From the NCBI GenBank assembly GCA_014281115.1, contig JACONQ010000005.1, forward strand, positions 992,001-1,056,000: a stretch of DNA of 64,000 nt. Reading direction: 5' to 3'. Source of the stretch: Laburnicola sp. R22_1. Taxonomy: Eukaryota > Ascomycota > Dothideomycetes > Pleosporales > Didymosphaeriaceae. Of the stretch, positions 51,271-63,530 are shown in pieces (the first letter of the stretch is position 1; every line of letters begins with the position of its first letter). The position numbers and the translations under genes were made by a program. Under the pieces are notes generated by a model that did no database searches, was not told where the DNA came from, and saw nothing but the letters and a program-made list of their open reading frames with translations.

Positions 51271-53582
51271 TGTACGGGGCTGACCTGCAGCGCTGCGCCG
51301 TGTTGGCGGGCGTGACGGACCAATCTGCTGCTCATCCGTGCGGGGCAGCGCACCATTGGGCGAGGGCGTGCAAATACAATCTTTTACATGTTCGGAAAAT
51401 CCATTGGATGACGGCTGTTCCAACGTTGTTACATGTTGCTATCTTCCTGGGTGCAAGCAGCGAGATGCGATGCGATGCTGCCGGCGTAAGTGATGGCGGG
51501 TTTTTTTTCCGGGCTTCTACAAGACCGACCACAGCCAAACCACGCAATCAAACCGGACTTGTTGGATAGGGCACATGGTCTTGGCAACAAGCAGGACCAG
51601 TGCGAGCAGCGATGGGTATGGTGTGGAGGAGGAGTTGTTGGTGAGCGGTGGCACGGGAACCGGCCGGGAAGGCGCCAAGGAGCGCAGTGAGTTCCCACAT
51701 AAAGATTCTGTCGTGAAGGGAATAGCAAGAAAGTATACCAGGCAGGGCAGGCACACTACTAGCAATTGAGTTTGACACCCCCAGACGACACACATGGCTG
51801 GTGAGATGACGGCATTCGGCACCGCAGCGAGCACAGGAAGTAGGCCGACGACGGAACTCTTGCGGGCCGCGCTGCGCCAATCACGGCGGAAGGCGGGCAC
51901 ACCAGGCCCAAGAAGGGACAGCTTCCCAAACAGGCTGCGGAGCGCCCAAGCAAGCAGCCCAGGGCCACGCATGCCGGCGCCCAGGCGTGACGGGTGCGAG
52001 GAAAAGGGGCAGACGCGATGCCAGGTGGGCCGATGCAGCCTCCAGGGCTGGCGCACCCGCCATGTCATGGTGCTGGAGGGCGATGCCGCCCGCGTCGCAG
52101 AAGCAGAAGAGGGGGCGCGACGCGTTCCTACCGTCCTTACCCGGGCTGCTGCCAGAATAATGCAAACAGAGCATGCACCGACCTAGGTAGCACGCGTCAC
52201 GTGGGTGCATAATGCCCGCCATGCAGGCACACGGCAGCACTACGGCTAGCCACGGCGTGCAGCAGCGCGACGAGCAACAAAAAAAGCGCAAAAAGGGGCG
52301 GGCGAGGCCAATCACCCACCAGGCACACTCGGCGCCCGTGTGAATTTCTTGTCGACGTTTGGGCCTGGCGCGGCGCTGGTGCAGCGCTAGGGCGCCTGGA
52401 GCGTGGCAGGCGGATCCAGCCGACCCAGGTCGTCCCTTCCTCAGCACCCCGAGCCGTCAACATCTCGCGAAGCTTCAGCCCCCGTCGCCGCAATTTCACG
52501 CCCCCAGCAGCCTGCCCCCGGCCTTTGTGCCGCCACATTCACCCTCAGTCCCTCTGCTCTCAAAAACCACCGCCATGCCGCTCGCGCCCTCTGTTCCGTC
52601 GTGACGTTCCCGCCGCCCGCTCGTTAGCATTCACCGCTCTCTGGCCCTGCGCCCGCTGGCCGTCCTGCATCGTCGCCTACCGGCCTCTGCCAGCGCACCA
52701 GCGCGACCGCCAGCTCTCAGCAACGGCCATCCTCTGGCCTCGTCGCAGCGTTTCCCATTCAAGCCTCTCCCTCTCCATTATTACCAACCTGCCCCGCCGC
52801 TCCTTTTCCCCTCTAATCTGCCAACGGCCTGGCCTTGCCCGAAATTGGCCAAAGCGCTTCATGCCGAAGCCCACAAGCGCACCGCTCTGCTCTCCTCAGC
52901 AAACCCGTTCAATCACAGAGCATCACCTGCAACCGGCGCCCTTTCCAATCAATCACTGGTGTTGTTGTGCGCCCACACGCCCACTGTCCATTCACAAGTC
53001 CGCGACCCTGTTTTGGCAGCCTCGCCAGCGCCAGCACGGCCACCCCCATCGACTGCCTGAGTCGTCCTGCTTTAGACCTCCTTTCTCGCTTTAATCCACT
53101 TGCCTCCCCCCCGGACGCACAGTCCTCGTCAATTATCCTGATTCACACGCCACTCGAGCTATGGCCGCCGAATAATTCCTCTGTTGCCCGCTAGAAGGAA
53201 CCTATCCCACGGAAGTCTACCCGCCTACCGTGTCCCTGGACCAGTGGACCTGCCACCGCACCCTCTCTTTGAACTATCGTCTGTCATTTCTTCTTCGACA
53301 CTCCCGCACCTGCATCAACCTGGACCCTTAGTCCTCCTGCTATCGAACCTCGACTTGTCGATAAGCATTGGACCCCTTCTCCCCTCAGCAAGACTGGACT
53401 CCCCGCCGTGTACCACGCCATTACCATCAACATCTAATCTAACCATCCCCAACCTGAGATGATCCCGACTGAGCTGTGAGCACCGATACCAGTCCAACAA
53501 GAACGCCACAAGCGGTGAGTACGATTCTATAATCGATGGTCCAACGACGCTCATTGTCGCAGTTCAAACTCACACATCAGCC
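51271..53582. promoter_or_regulatory. Kinase upstream region and long pyrimidine-rich leader
   Basis: No separate gene is supported. 51.3-52.4 kb is GC-rich with open frames on both strands that look like chance. 52.4-53.5 kb on the plus strand is strongly C/T-rich, as in many fungal leaders, and probably belongs to the kinase mRNA or its core promoter. The leader contains a clear intron (53515-53562). Confidence 0.45.
53515..53562 (+). other. Intron in the 5' leader of the kinase gene
   Basis: GTGAGT donor at 53515 and GCAG acceptor at 53559-53562, 48 nt long, ending 20 bases before the start codon. Confidence 0.6.
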
Positions 53583-56044
53583 ATGTACCCTGACGTACAG
53601 AGCCAACCTCAGGGTTGGGCGTCATTAGAGGAGAGGTATGAGGTGATGAAAGAAATCGGCGACGGCAGCTTTGGCAGCGTCGCTCTGGCACGTGTACGCA
53701 CGGGAGGCGCCCACATTGCCCGCCGTGGCACGCTGGTATGCAGTTCTTTATGACCGCAGCGCAGACTGGCATTAACAAATTCCAGGTCGCAATCAAGACA
53801 ATGAAGAAGACTTTCGACTCTTTCACTGCTTGCTTGGAGCTTCGAGAGGTCATCTTCCTGCGGTCATTGCCTCCCCATCCGCATCTTGTCCCTGCCTTGG
53901 ACATTTTCCTGGACCCCTACAGCAGGCGGCTTCACATAGCGATGGAGTTTATGGATGGCAATCTCTACCAGCTGATGAAGGCGCGCGACCATAAACCAAT
54001 GGACGCTCATAGTGTGAAAAGCATCTTGTTCCAGATCCTCTCGGGTCTAGAGCACATCCACGAACGCGAGTTCTTTCATCGCGACATCAAACCAGAGAAC
54101 ATCTTAGTCTCCACATCGCAACAAAACGACTCATCACATCCTTTCCGGAGATACTCCGCCCTCATGACCCCCCCATCGACGCCTCCGGTCTACACTATCA
54201 AGATCGCCGATTTTGGACTCGCGCGAGAAACACACTCGAAGCTACCGTACACGACATACGTTTCGACTCGATGGTATCGCGCACCTGAGGTTCTGCTGCG
54301 CGCTGGCGAGTACTCCGCACCGGTAGATATCTGGGCAGTGGGTGCTATGGCAGTAGAAATCGCAACACTCAAGCCTCTCTTTCCTGGTGGCAACGAGGTG
54401 GACCAGGTTTGGAGGGTATGTGAGATCATGGGCAGCCCAGGAAGCTGGGTTAACAAATACGGCCAACGCGTGGGTGGTGGTGAATGGAAGGATGGCGTGC
54501 GCCTCGCGCAGAAACTCGGCTTCTCTTTCCCGAAGGTAGGAATACTTTCCAAACATGACCAGGCTTTTCGCTAATACTAGCTGTAGATGGCACCTCATTC
54601 CCTCGACACTATCCTACAGGCCCCGCAATGGCCCGCTAGCTTAGCTAACTTCGTCACGTTGTGCCTCATGTGGGATCCTCGAGGCAGGCCAACATCGACA
54701 CAGGCTCTGGCCCATGAGTACTTCCAGGATGCTTTCGACCCAATACGTCTAAAGTCATCGTCTTCACGATTATTGGGACGCAAGCAATCTGATATTTCGG
54801 GGAAAGATTCACCTGATGCATCTCCAAGCCTGACATCCAAGACCTCATCATGGCTGCGCAGGTCACTGGTGGCGCGAGAAAGCGCCCCGGCGGTGCCACA
54901 GCACAATATCGTCCAGACAGTGTCGCCACATCCATCACCTGCACACGCCACTGCTGCAGACACGAATGCCCCAGCGAAGCAGCGTCCTAATCCCACTAAG
55001 CGAGCTACGTGGACAAACGGCGTTCCTGCCAACGGGGCGCCCATCCCGATCTTACCTTCCATCCGGCCAGTGTCTCCTCTGTCGGCGGAAGTCACTGCGC
55101 AAGCGAGCGTGCGTGCTGCAGAAAGTGAGGACAAGGCTGCGAAGAAGATCGGTCGCCAACTTTCCGTGGCCTCGCACGGTAACCACTATGCAGACGTACA
55201 TCGCCTAGAAGCTGAGAGAGCATTAAACGGGCAATCTGGCCTTACATCACCGTCCGGTGGACAGAAGGAGGGATTTTTCTCTCATCTCAGGAAAAGAGCC
55301 CGACGTCTTTCCGGTCGCTACCAGACACCGATGTCGCCCAATTCTGACGACATTGAGGCCAATGCCGGTTGTGCACCCTGGGCTGGCAACAATAGACAGT
55401 CCATGATCGTGGACCAGTCACCGCTTGGCCCTGCACCTTCAACCAACTCGGACTTCTCTGATCTGGACCGAGCGTTGAAGAATGTTCGATGTAGTCTGGA
55501 GGCCCCTGCGCAGCCAAGCAACGTCATGAAAACTGCCCGCGTCGCTGCTAACCCGATGCTGAAACGACACCATTCGTTGAACCACGGACATGAGAACCGG
55601 CCGTCGGATTCTCAAGCTGCTCCAATTTCGAGTAGGACAAGGCGTGCTCTCCAAAACAAGTCGAACCCTTCAAACCGATATGAAACGCCCAACGAAGAGG
55701 AGGAGCTACTAAACGAAGTGCTTACTTCTGCGCACAAGGCAGTAAAGAAGCTGGACCGGAACTCGGAAGCCGCCCTAGAACAACAGAGGAGAGCTCAACG
55801 ACCTGCTCATGTCGACGCCAATCCTGCCGCCTCGTATCTAACGCCTTCCCCCTCGGCCAACCGCAACGGCGTAGGTTTCGGGCAGACGCCGTATGCAACT
55901 CCCAGCGAACCGCTGGAGATCTCGAAATCGCGTGCTCCCAGAGACGCAGAGCCTTCGAAGTTCCCAACGCCACCGTACGATGAAAACGATTGGGCTTCGA
56001 ACGTCGCTGCGAGCTTACTAGCTACCCAGTCTATGTACAGGTAA
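53583..56044 (+). CDS. IME2: Ime2/MAK-type (RCK family) serine/threonine protein kinase
   Basis: Three exons, 53583-53735, 53786-54535 and 54587-56044, give 786 aa; both introns (50 and 51 nt) split the kinase domain. Residues 19-370 form the kinase: glycine loop GDGSFGSV at 26-33, VAIK lysine K55, HRDIKPEN with catalytic D151 and DFG D193. The activation loop has T-T-Y (207-209) before VSTRWYRAPE, the dual T-x-Y site of Ime2, MAK and ICK kinases; the usual form in that family is T-D-Y or T-E-Y. An insert at about 162-185 before DFG is rich in Ser/Pro. The C-terminal half is disordered and Ser/Pro-rich with many S/T-P sites. In fungi this family acts in meiosis, sexual development and light or nutrient signalling. 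Assignment to the family is firm; orthology to IME2 is inferred. Confidence 0.9.
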
Positions 56045-58265
56045 TGGCTATTATCTCCCTCTCCATCCCACCTCCCCGGACTCGCATTCTCTACGCCCTA
56101 TTCAACCCTATAGTTCATGTAATTCGGATCTCCATTTGCGGCTTTCATATACTAGCGTCTATCGTCCGATACAGTTCGCGGCTCGCGCCACTAGACGTTC
56201 ACGGTTGACGACCACATCCCGTCAGGAACGGTGCACGAGTGGAAGGGTGTAAGACGCACGCAAGTCGCACCTACAAAAGCGGAACAACAACCGCATATCT
56301 GGTTTTGGCGTTGGAGGCTCGCTGCATGTTCATTCAATCGTTTCTACTCGTCATTTAGTGTGGGCGGCTTTCCGTCCACACTTTCAACTCTCGCTCGCTG
56401 CTTCTATTCTGATTTCCTTCGGCACAACATCTAGGCTGCATTTTCAGCAGGGATTTTCCTTCATGGAGTGGAAATTATCGTGGTTATGTTTCTGTTTGCG
56501 CGGGGATGGGGCCCCCGCCGCATAATCTCCTAATTTCCTTTGCAGTTTCAGCAACTGCTTTGTAAGAGATACCGATACCTGGCTCGACCGCGCGTTGTTA
56601 TTTGGTTCCTGCCCTTTCTCGATTGCCGAATACCCCCCAAATTTTGCATTTGCGACATCATCACTATCATACTACAACCATATTACTGTTTGGATTGAGA
56701 CTGTTGGAGCGATCCAAGTTTGGACGCTGGGTGGAGAAAACAAAACCAGTTTAGTTAGTTTTGTTCCTGTTCTCAACCGTTCTTTCTTGATTCCACCAGA
56801 TTGCTGCTTTCCCTATGTCTCTTTTGTGAAACTTTTCTTTTGTCGTCCATTACGGGACGCGCTCCCGAGCGAGAGAGACCATCACCAGATTGTACCTTGT
56901 AATCGTATAATACGCAACTTTTTGACACTGCTTGCCTGGTATTGGCACGGTCTTTTTCTCTTGTATATTTGATCATATTCATCTGAGGCAGGGACTCCAT
57001 TTCTAGTCGCCCTGTTTGCTGGGTGGGAATTTCGATTTTGGGGCTGGCTTTGGTCTTGGGCGCTTGCTTTTCCTACACAGTCGTTCACGTCAGATAGTCT
57101 GGACGTTAGTGAACAAGGGATCGGATCTCTTCTCAGGTTTATGTACAACCAATTCAAAAGATTGATTCATTGATACTGCAGAAGGACAGACAGCTGGATC
57201 GACGTGCATTTGTTTCGCTTTAACTGACTGCTTTTGCTTGCTTGCTTGCTCTACAGAGTCAGACTATCACACACAAATCTGTGAATACGAATGTAAACGA
57301 TTCATCACCAGGCGCCGGTCCGCAATCTCAGGTGGAGGTCATGCCGACGACTCTTAAACAAGGTACATCCCGGCCACGGTTCAGCGTCGATACATCGCCA
57401 CAGACGCCGCCACCGCCGCCTCCTCCTCGTTCCTCGGCAGTTCATATACACTACAGCTGGGTACCGTCGACCGCGCCGTACCGCACCGTGCCGGCTACCG
57501 TAACCACCCACCCACCTTTTGTGCTGTGCTGTGCTGTGCTCAGTGTGCTGCACCTCTCTTTTCTTGGCCATGCATGTAATGAACATGTGCGCGTCCTACA
57601 TCAAAACACAACATACATGCAGACATGCGTTCCGTCCCGCAGAAACGAAACATTACACAACACGCAGAACACAAGTCCGATCGGGGTTGTACACATATCT
57701 GCAGCCTTCGGGGCTTACTGTACCTGGAGGGAACGGGCCGATGCGCGACTGCGCCATGCGTACTGTGCCTTGCGCCAGCGCCGGCTGGCGCAAAGGGGAA
57801 AGACATGGTTACCTAGACCTGTATCATGTATGCACGATGGTGCTTTTCTGCGCGCACGCACGCAGGGCGCAGAAAAATGGAGTGCGGCGTCCGTCGTGTG
57901 ACGGATGCGAATAGGATATCCACGGATGTCGGCAGGTGGTAGCTGTGTGATTCCTGGGACCTTGTCTGTCCGTTTTGTTTTGTTTACTTTTGGTTTTTCG
58001 ACTGTTTGAAACGGTGGTGCGGATTTTAGTGGCTCGCTCGTTTCATAGAAGGTAGGCTTCCTGCCTGTGACATTCATTTTCTTCGGCGGATGGGCGGACA
58101 TGATTTGGAAGGCGTGTATGAGTAAATGAGGCGAAGATTGTGCTCATTGGTATATGTCAAATGATATTCTATCCAGATCTTGCTTCATGCTACCACGCGC
58201 CTGCAAATGCTCATTCCATCAAAACGCCTCTACATGCTTTAAGTCGTCGATGCAGAGAAAAATGA
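56045..58265. other. Convergent intergenic region (kinase and NAR1 3' ends)
   Basis: No gene is supported. Overlapping open frames at 57242-57914 (+) and 57540-58101 (-) are low-complexity and not consistent with one another. A short GTGCT repeat lies at 57520-57540. Confidence 0.45.
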
Positions 58266-60197
58266 TCACCATCCGCCGCCGATACTGCTTGCCAGTCCGG
58301 CAACCCTTTCAACATCGTTCTGCTTCTTGCCCACGTCGCTCTCTACCTTCCGGTAAGATGTGTACACCAGACTCTGCAGGTTGACGCCCGTGACAGCCGA
58401 CCAGTGGCTCATAACGCCCCGTATGTACTTCCTAGAAATGCCGTTCACGACATCTCCTTCAAAGTGCCCATTTGCTCCGTTAGTTTGGACATCTTGCATT
58501 TCCTGATCTCCATCCGCATCCACTTCCTCCTCCGAACCAGAGAAATATGCTTCATCTACTCGCCCCTGCCACTGCTTCTGCTCCTTCGGGCCAGGCCGAG
58601 GAGGAACCACGTCGCCGTTGACTGCCTGAACGCCCTCGGCTGCCCGGACTTCTTCCACTTCGCTGACCTTGACTTGACCTCCGCCATTTGTACACCCGCC
58701 AGGGCATGCCATCACTTCCACATAAGCGTACTCCCTAACTCCTTCCACAGCCGCACCATTCGCGCCCGGTCTCCGGCTCACGCCCGTCCTTGCGCCTGGC
58801 ATTTTGCTGATCTTCGCCGGCTTCAGGCGCCGGACTAGATTCTGGATGTTGCGGAAGCCGTAGTATCGCGCCATCTTGATGATGGTTTCTGATCCTCGAA
58901 CAAGCGCGTAGTCCACAACGTCCGTATTCCTTCCCTGTGATATGACTATTTCCGAACCGGGGTTCTGCGCTTGGTATGTGTGCAGTATGTGGTATAAGTA
59001 GCCACCCGAGGGCCCAGCGCCTGGGTTCTGGTTCTTTCGTCGGGACGGAGGAAAGAGGAAAGCGTCTAGTTTCGGGTCGGGGAAGGGGGTTCGCTGCGAA
59101 GACGGAAGAGGTATGCGAGGGAGCATCGAGAAGTTGATGTTACGCGCTGCAGCGAGGTGTAGCAGCTCGCGCGCTGTAATGACGCAGTCGACGTCTCGTA
59201 CGGGTTCCTGTGAAGCGTCATGGTTTGGTAGCCAAGCCGTGGATGTGAGCTCGCTTCTGCTGGCCTCCAGCTTTTTGTCAAAGCATGGCATGATGGCGAG
59301 ATGCCATATTTGGGAGGGCGGGACGTTGTATTGCTGGCTGAGTACCGACTTCAGAAGCGTCCCGGTCAGTGCTTGCGGTGACTTCATGCGCGAGAGGTGG
59401 GGCAGGACGTAGGGATGTGTTTTCTCGGCGTAGCATATCCAGCCGGGACATGCTGATGTGAGAATAGGCTTCTTCGGCGTGGTATCAATCGCGCCCTCCG
59501 AGCCAGGCGTAGGTGGCGCGTTCGACGTCTCTGGTGAGAGGGCCGTTGCAACCTCATCGGCCGCCGCGACGAGGCAGGCTTCCCGGACAACGTTGGTGTC
59601 TATAACCCAGGTGAAATCGCTGCCATTGGTCCCACCAGCTTGTAGGCCAGCGGGACCGCTCAGCAACTGCGCGATCATATTCCCCGCCTCGGCCTCGGGG
59701 ACAGAAAAGACAGCTGCCAGGCTTGCGCGTGTCTGTGGCGACACGCTGGCCACGAACAACTTCCCCTCTGCATGGTGACCGTTCATACCGTTCACACCGT
59801 TTGCTGTCCCATTGCTTGTGCCATTCTTTGCAGACCATGGCGCGCGTAGTGATCGGTAGGAATCGAGCGTGGTCAGGACCTCAGTATGGGACTGGAGCGA
59901 GACCAGCATGGCTTCTGCACTCGTCACGCATCCTGAACATGCCAAACAGTCCGTAAGCGATATCTGAGCGGGCGGCGGGGGCTGCGAGGCTGCGACCTTG
60001 TCTTCGGTTGTGACTTCGTAGGCGTTCTGGCATTTGTCAGTATGCGCCGATGACGGCATGCAGGTGCGGGCATGCGATGACGGTCATACAGAATTGGCTT
60101 CTGGCTTCGCGGCTGGCAGCGTCTCTATGGGCTTTATGCATGCGACGCCGGGCGATATGAAGTCGTTCAGATCGTCTGCAGAGAGAATGGCGCTCAT
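58266..60197 (-). CDS. NAR1: Cytosolic Fe-S cluster assembly factor NAR1
   Basis: Two exons, 60090-60197 and 58266-60026 on the minus strand, with a 63-nt intron (60027-60089, GTATGA to CCAG), give 622 aa. The spliced N-terminus [16 protein letters not shown] is the conserved NAR1 start, so this ATG is well supported. [FeFe]-hydrogenase-like protein of the CIA machinery, passing Fe-S clusters from the scaffold to the targeting complex in the cytosol. Ligands of the N-terminal 4Fe-4S cluster are C20, C63, C66 and C69. The second cluster has C229 (S-A-C-P-G-W), C284 (M-P-C-F-D), C477 and C481 (A-C-P-G-G-C). It ends in Trp, as NAR1 proteins do. Low-complexity insertions at about 100-120 and 520-565 look lineage-specific. 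Confidence 0.97.
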
Positions 60198-60686
60198 GGT
60201 GAGTTGCCGTGGTGTATCGCGTGGCGGGGAGCAAGTTGAAGTGGAACTGGTTGCGCCCGGCGCGAGAGCAAGTAAAAGAAACGAAGCTGCGACCGCTGGG
60301 TGTGCTTATGTAGGGTTACAAGAGAATGAAGAAGAGGCAGCAGCAGCACAGTCTGCAGTTATAGAAGCGCAAAGACAAGCAGCGGAGAAGCACGTCAAAC
60401 TTCTTTTTCCTTTTCCAGCCCTCCAGTCCCTCGCCGCTCCTATCGATAAGCCCGCCAATCGCCTCTGCCGCATTTCCGATGCCGCCATCAAGGCCTCACG
60501 TGCTCCTCGCAAAGCTCACCGGACCTCGCTCCGAGCCCTGGGCCGCATGGCGCTGCATATTGCGGCTCCATTTAGCCAGCTTCCCAGCAGGCTTGCGAAC
60601 ACCATGGCCTCACCCGCCATCGTCAACGTCGAACGTCCGGTCAAACAAGTGCTTCTGATGCTTCCTTCCTGTCGCTGGGAGTCACT
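60198..60686. promoter_or_regulatory. Divergent promoter region of NAR1 and the glycosyltransferase
   Basis: 489 bp between the two start codons, presumed to serve both genes. The open frame 60034-60720 on the plus strand is antisense to NAR1 exon 1 and crosses this region; it is not a gene. Confidence 0.5.
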
Positions 60687-62343
60687 ATGCCGCGGATCTC
60701 CATCGATACCTTTGGGATGACGGGTATGAAGAGTGGTGGAGCTTTCTATCCGAGGAGGAGGAGGAGCCCATGGTATCTCTCGCGGCCGAGGCTTTCGGCG
60801 ACCCTGTTGTGCTTTGCGGTGGTGTATTTGTTGTGCAACTTTGGCGGGCACGAAATCTTGATTCCGAGGGATTCGTGGGAGTATGTAAAAGATGGAACCG
60901 TGACGGACGTTATGAATGCAACTCTTGGTGTAGGTTCTCGACTTTCTTTGGAATTCTCAACAAGGACGTCTCGGGATATTCATTGTCTTTGAGATCCTCT
61001 TGTGCATATGCACAAACATTTCGATATATCCTAGATGTCATACTCCTCTCCAGACAATAGCTGCGTATCCTATGTCTTTTCCATCCACCTCCTCATTGGC
61101 ACTTCTCTTCGGCCATACTGACCGCTCCTCAAGTTCCAGAAGATACTCGTGCTGAATCTTCCTTTCCGAACCGATCGCCGTGATGCCATCACACTATCAG
61201 CAGCGACCAGCAACATGCAGCTCGAGTTCATCGACGGTGTCACCGGAGAGAGTATTAAGAAGAGCGCTTACCCGCCGCCCGAAGAGAACATCAAGCTCTC
61301 CTCCGGCATGCGAGGGAGTTGGCGAACTCACATGAATGCACTCCAGAGGTACCTCCTCACGGCCTCGTCTGCGTCATGAGAGCTGACACGCGTACAGAGT
61401 CGTCGAGCAGAATCTCACAACAGCTCTAATCGTCGAAGACGACGTTGACTGGGACGTGCGGATCCGGCAGAACCTACAGCGCTTCGCTCTAGCATCCCGT
61501 TTCCTGTCGCAAAACAAGGAAATCTTGTCTTCATCGTCGCAATACAAAATCGAAAACGTAGAGAATGTCGAGACGGAAGAAACTAGCTTCCGCATACTCA
61601 GCGACAATCACACAATGCCTTACCTGCCATCCCTTCCACTCGATTCCCTGTATCGTAAATCTCGCCGTTCACCACACCGAACCAGCACCTTACCATCACC
61701 CTACGGTGACCCCACCGAATGGGACGTCCTCTGGATCGGCCACTGCGGCGCCGGATTCCCTCGCTACTCACCCTTCCACAAGAAGACAGACGTCACAACC
61801 GCTAACGTCGTTCTCACCAACGTGAACGACGACACAGTACCAGCGCAACGACACCTAAAAGCGCATCCTTTCCAGGGAAGCCTAGATCCCTTCGCCGACG
61901 CATATCCCCCGCATACGCGTATCTACCACCGCTCGACAGGCGGCGAGCTCTGTACCGTAGCCTACGCCGTTAGCCAGCGCGGCGCACGACGCCTCCTCCA
62001 TCAATTCGGTATCAAGGGCTGGAATGGTATCTTCGACTCTGAGCTTGGGCGCTGGTGTGCGGGTGAGGACCCAAATATGGGTACGTCGTACGTCCGGTCG
62101 TCAGCTTCTATGAAGGGAAAGGAAAGGGTGTGTTTGGTGAGCCAGCCGCCGTTATTTGCGCACCATCATCCGATGGACGGTGAGAGCGACATTGGGGGCT
62201 TGGGCGGCGGGTATGCGACAAAGTTCGAGACGAAGTATTTGCGGCTCAGCGTGAGGATGAATTTGGAGCGGATTGTGCAGGGTTTCCGGGCGAAGAAGTT
62301 GGTGGATCAGTGGCCGGATGAGGGAGGGCATGTTGTTCGTTAG
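60687..62343 (+). CDS. Family-25-like glycosyltransferase, type II membrane protein
   Basis: Three exons, 60687-60929, 61134-61348 and 61398-62343, give 467 aa. Intron 1 (204 nt) joins T-L-G to F-Q-K-I-L-V-L-N-L-P and intron 2 (49 nt) joins L-Q-R to V-V-E-Q-N. A basic N-terminus is followed by one hydrophobic segment (residues 37-52), giving a Golgi-type type II anchor with a lumenal catalytic domain. The N-L-P-F-R-T-D-R-R-D block (89-98) and the acidic E-D-D motif (166-168), which should bind metal and sugar nucleotide, fit the GT25/LPS-type family common in ascomycetes. A further conserved region Y-A-V-S-Q-R-G-A-R-R-L-L lies near residue 330. The sugar and acceptor are unknown. The start may instead be an internal Met (60717 or 60726). 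Confidence 0.85.
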
Positions 62344-63047
62344 GAACAGTTAGGGCAAGGCTGCGAGGGATTAGTATGCGATTCATGATATCTGGCTATT
62401 TTGACTATGTACCGTTGCCAGGACAGCTTTAGCGCGCAGCTTCAGTCTGAGACGTCTTATCTTATCGAGAGCGAAATCATCGCTGCCCGGCACAGCAAAC
62501 CTATGCCCTCGTGTATATCAACAAACACAGTGCCGTAGCACCAGCCCACCAGCAACGCGAGTCGCGAGTCCCTCCCAGAAGCACATACACGCTCCAGACC
62601 GATCGACTTCTTCTTTAAGTGCTCAGCATCGCTAAGTAACTCCATGAAAAAGGACAAAGACACGGCGCGACAGCCTGAAGTAGCATGAGCAAACCCAGCA
62701 AGAGGAGGCTCGCAATTCTATGCATCTCAATAACGAACAGCCGTTTTCAAAAGTCAATATCAAAACAGTTGCATAGAAGAAACTACATAAAACGACAGTA
62801 TGCATTAGAGGGCTAGTATCACCTCATCCGTCAAACAATCTACAATTCCCAGTTTTCCGCATCCCATCTTCCGTTTTCGAGTTTCAAGAAGTCAGCTCCG
62901 GTTTACACCCGCTAAGCACCAAAGCGGTGATAGCGCGAAGCTAAAAGAAGCTAGCGGCTGGCTTGCAGAGCTTTCCAGTGAAAGTGAAGAGTGAATGAAC
63001 AAGTATAATTGCGCTTTTTTTAGAGAAATATGCATCGAACAATAAAA
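62344..63047. other. Intergenic region
   Basis: Glycosyltransferase 3' DNA and tRNA upstream flank. A 68-codon minus-strand open frame (62457-62663) has plausible composition but no start context, splice partner or known match, so it is not called. Confidence 0.4.
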
Positions 63048-63152
63048 GCTTCCTTGGTGTAGTTGGTTATCACGTGGGTCTCATATCAATCATATGATCT
63101 AGCTTCGCCTAGAGCAATCCCAAGGCCGCCAGTTCGAGTCTGGCAGGGAGCA
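63048..63152 (+). tRNA. tRNA-Met(CAT): tRNA-Met(CAT), elongator type, with 31-nt intron
   Basis: Acceptor stem GCTTCCT (63048-63054) pairs with AGGGAGC (63145-63151), discriminator A63152. The D arm is GTGTAGTTGGTTATCAC. The anticodon stem TGGGT/TCCCA has loop CTCATA and anticodon CAT (63082-63084). The intron is at 63086-63116, one base after the anticodon as is normal. The T arm GCCAG-TTCGAGT-CTGGC is at 63128-63144 and contains the B box. A T31/T39 mismatch is also seen in known elongator Met tRNAs. Not an initiator: the acceptor and T-loop sequences differ. Confidence 0.93.
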
Positions 63153-63164
63153 TCAGTTCAGTTC

Positions 63165-63171
63165 TTTTTTT
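63165..63171 (+). terminator. RNA polymerase III terminator
   Basis: Seven T residues 12 bases after the tRNA 3' end. Confidence 0.85.
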
Positions 63172-63530
63172 GGCTTGAAGGTAGAGCTTTTTGGCCTCCA
63201 TCTCTTGTCTAAACCCGCAGACGAAGATATAAAGGATGAAGCTAGGAGCGATCTGTTTGTTTTTGTTTTGTTAAATAATGGATAACTGGCCAGGACATGT
63301 GTGTAATGCTGTCATTGTGTTACTATAGTTTACTTAAGAAGTAAAGATGTCCTAATTGTGACGCTTAACTTATGGCCGCAAGTCTCGCAAGTGACCTCTA
63401 ACAATATTATACCCAGGTCCTATAGGCGTGAATATAAAGAGCAGATGTGTTAGGAGAAGTATCGGAGTAAAGCACGAGACAAAGCTACCCCTTCTCAAAG
63501 TGAATGTAGAGCATGGTTTCGCTTGGCTCT
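63172..63530. other. tRNA downstream flank
   Basis: Balanced composition, no gene or repeat recognised. Confidence 0.4.

Noticed and set aside
51794..52447. Opposed open frames of 130-188 codons upstream of the kinase
   Set aside because: They arise from GC-rich leader DNA, overlap antisense to each other, and show no conserved motif.
57242..58101. Overlapping frames of 131-219 codons between the kinase and NAR1
   Set aside because: Low-complexity, mutually exclusive and without domains; likely 3' flanks.
60034..60720. 228-codon plus-strand open frame
   Set aside because: Antisense to NAR1 exon 1 and its intron, and overlaps the divergent promoter.
62457..62663. 68-codon minus-strand frame after the glycosyltransferase
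   Set aside because: Plausible composition but no start, intron partner or recognisable family.
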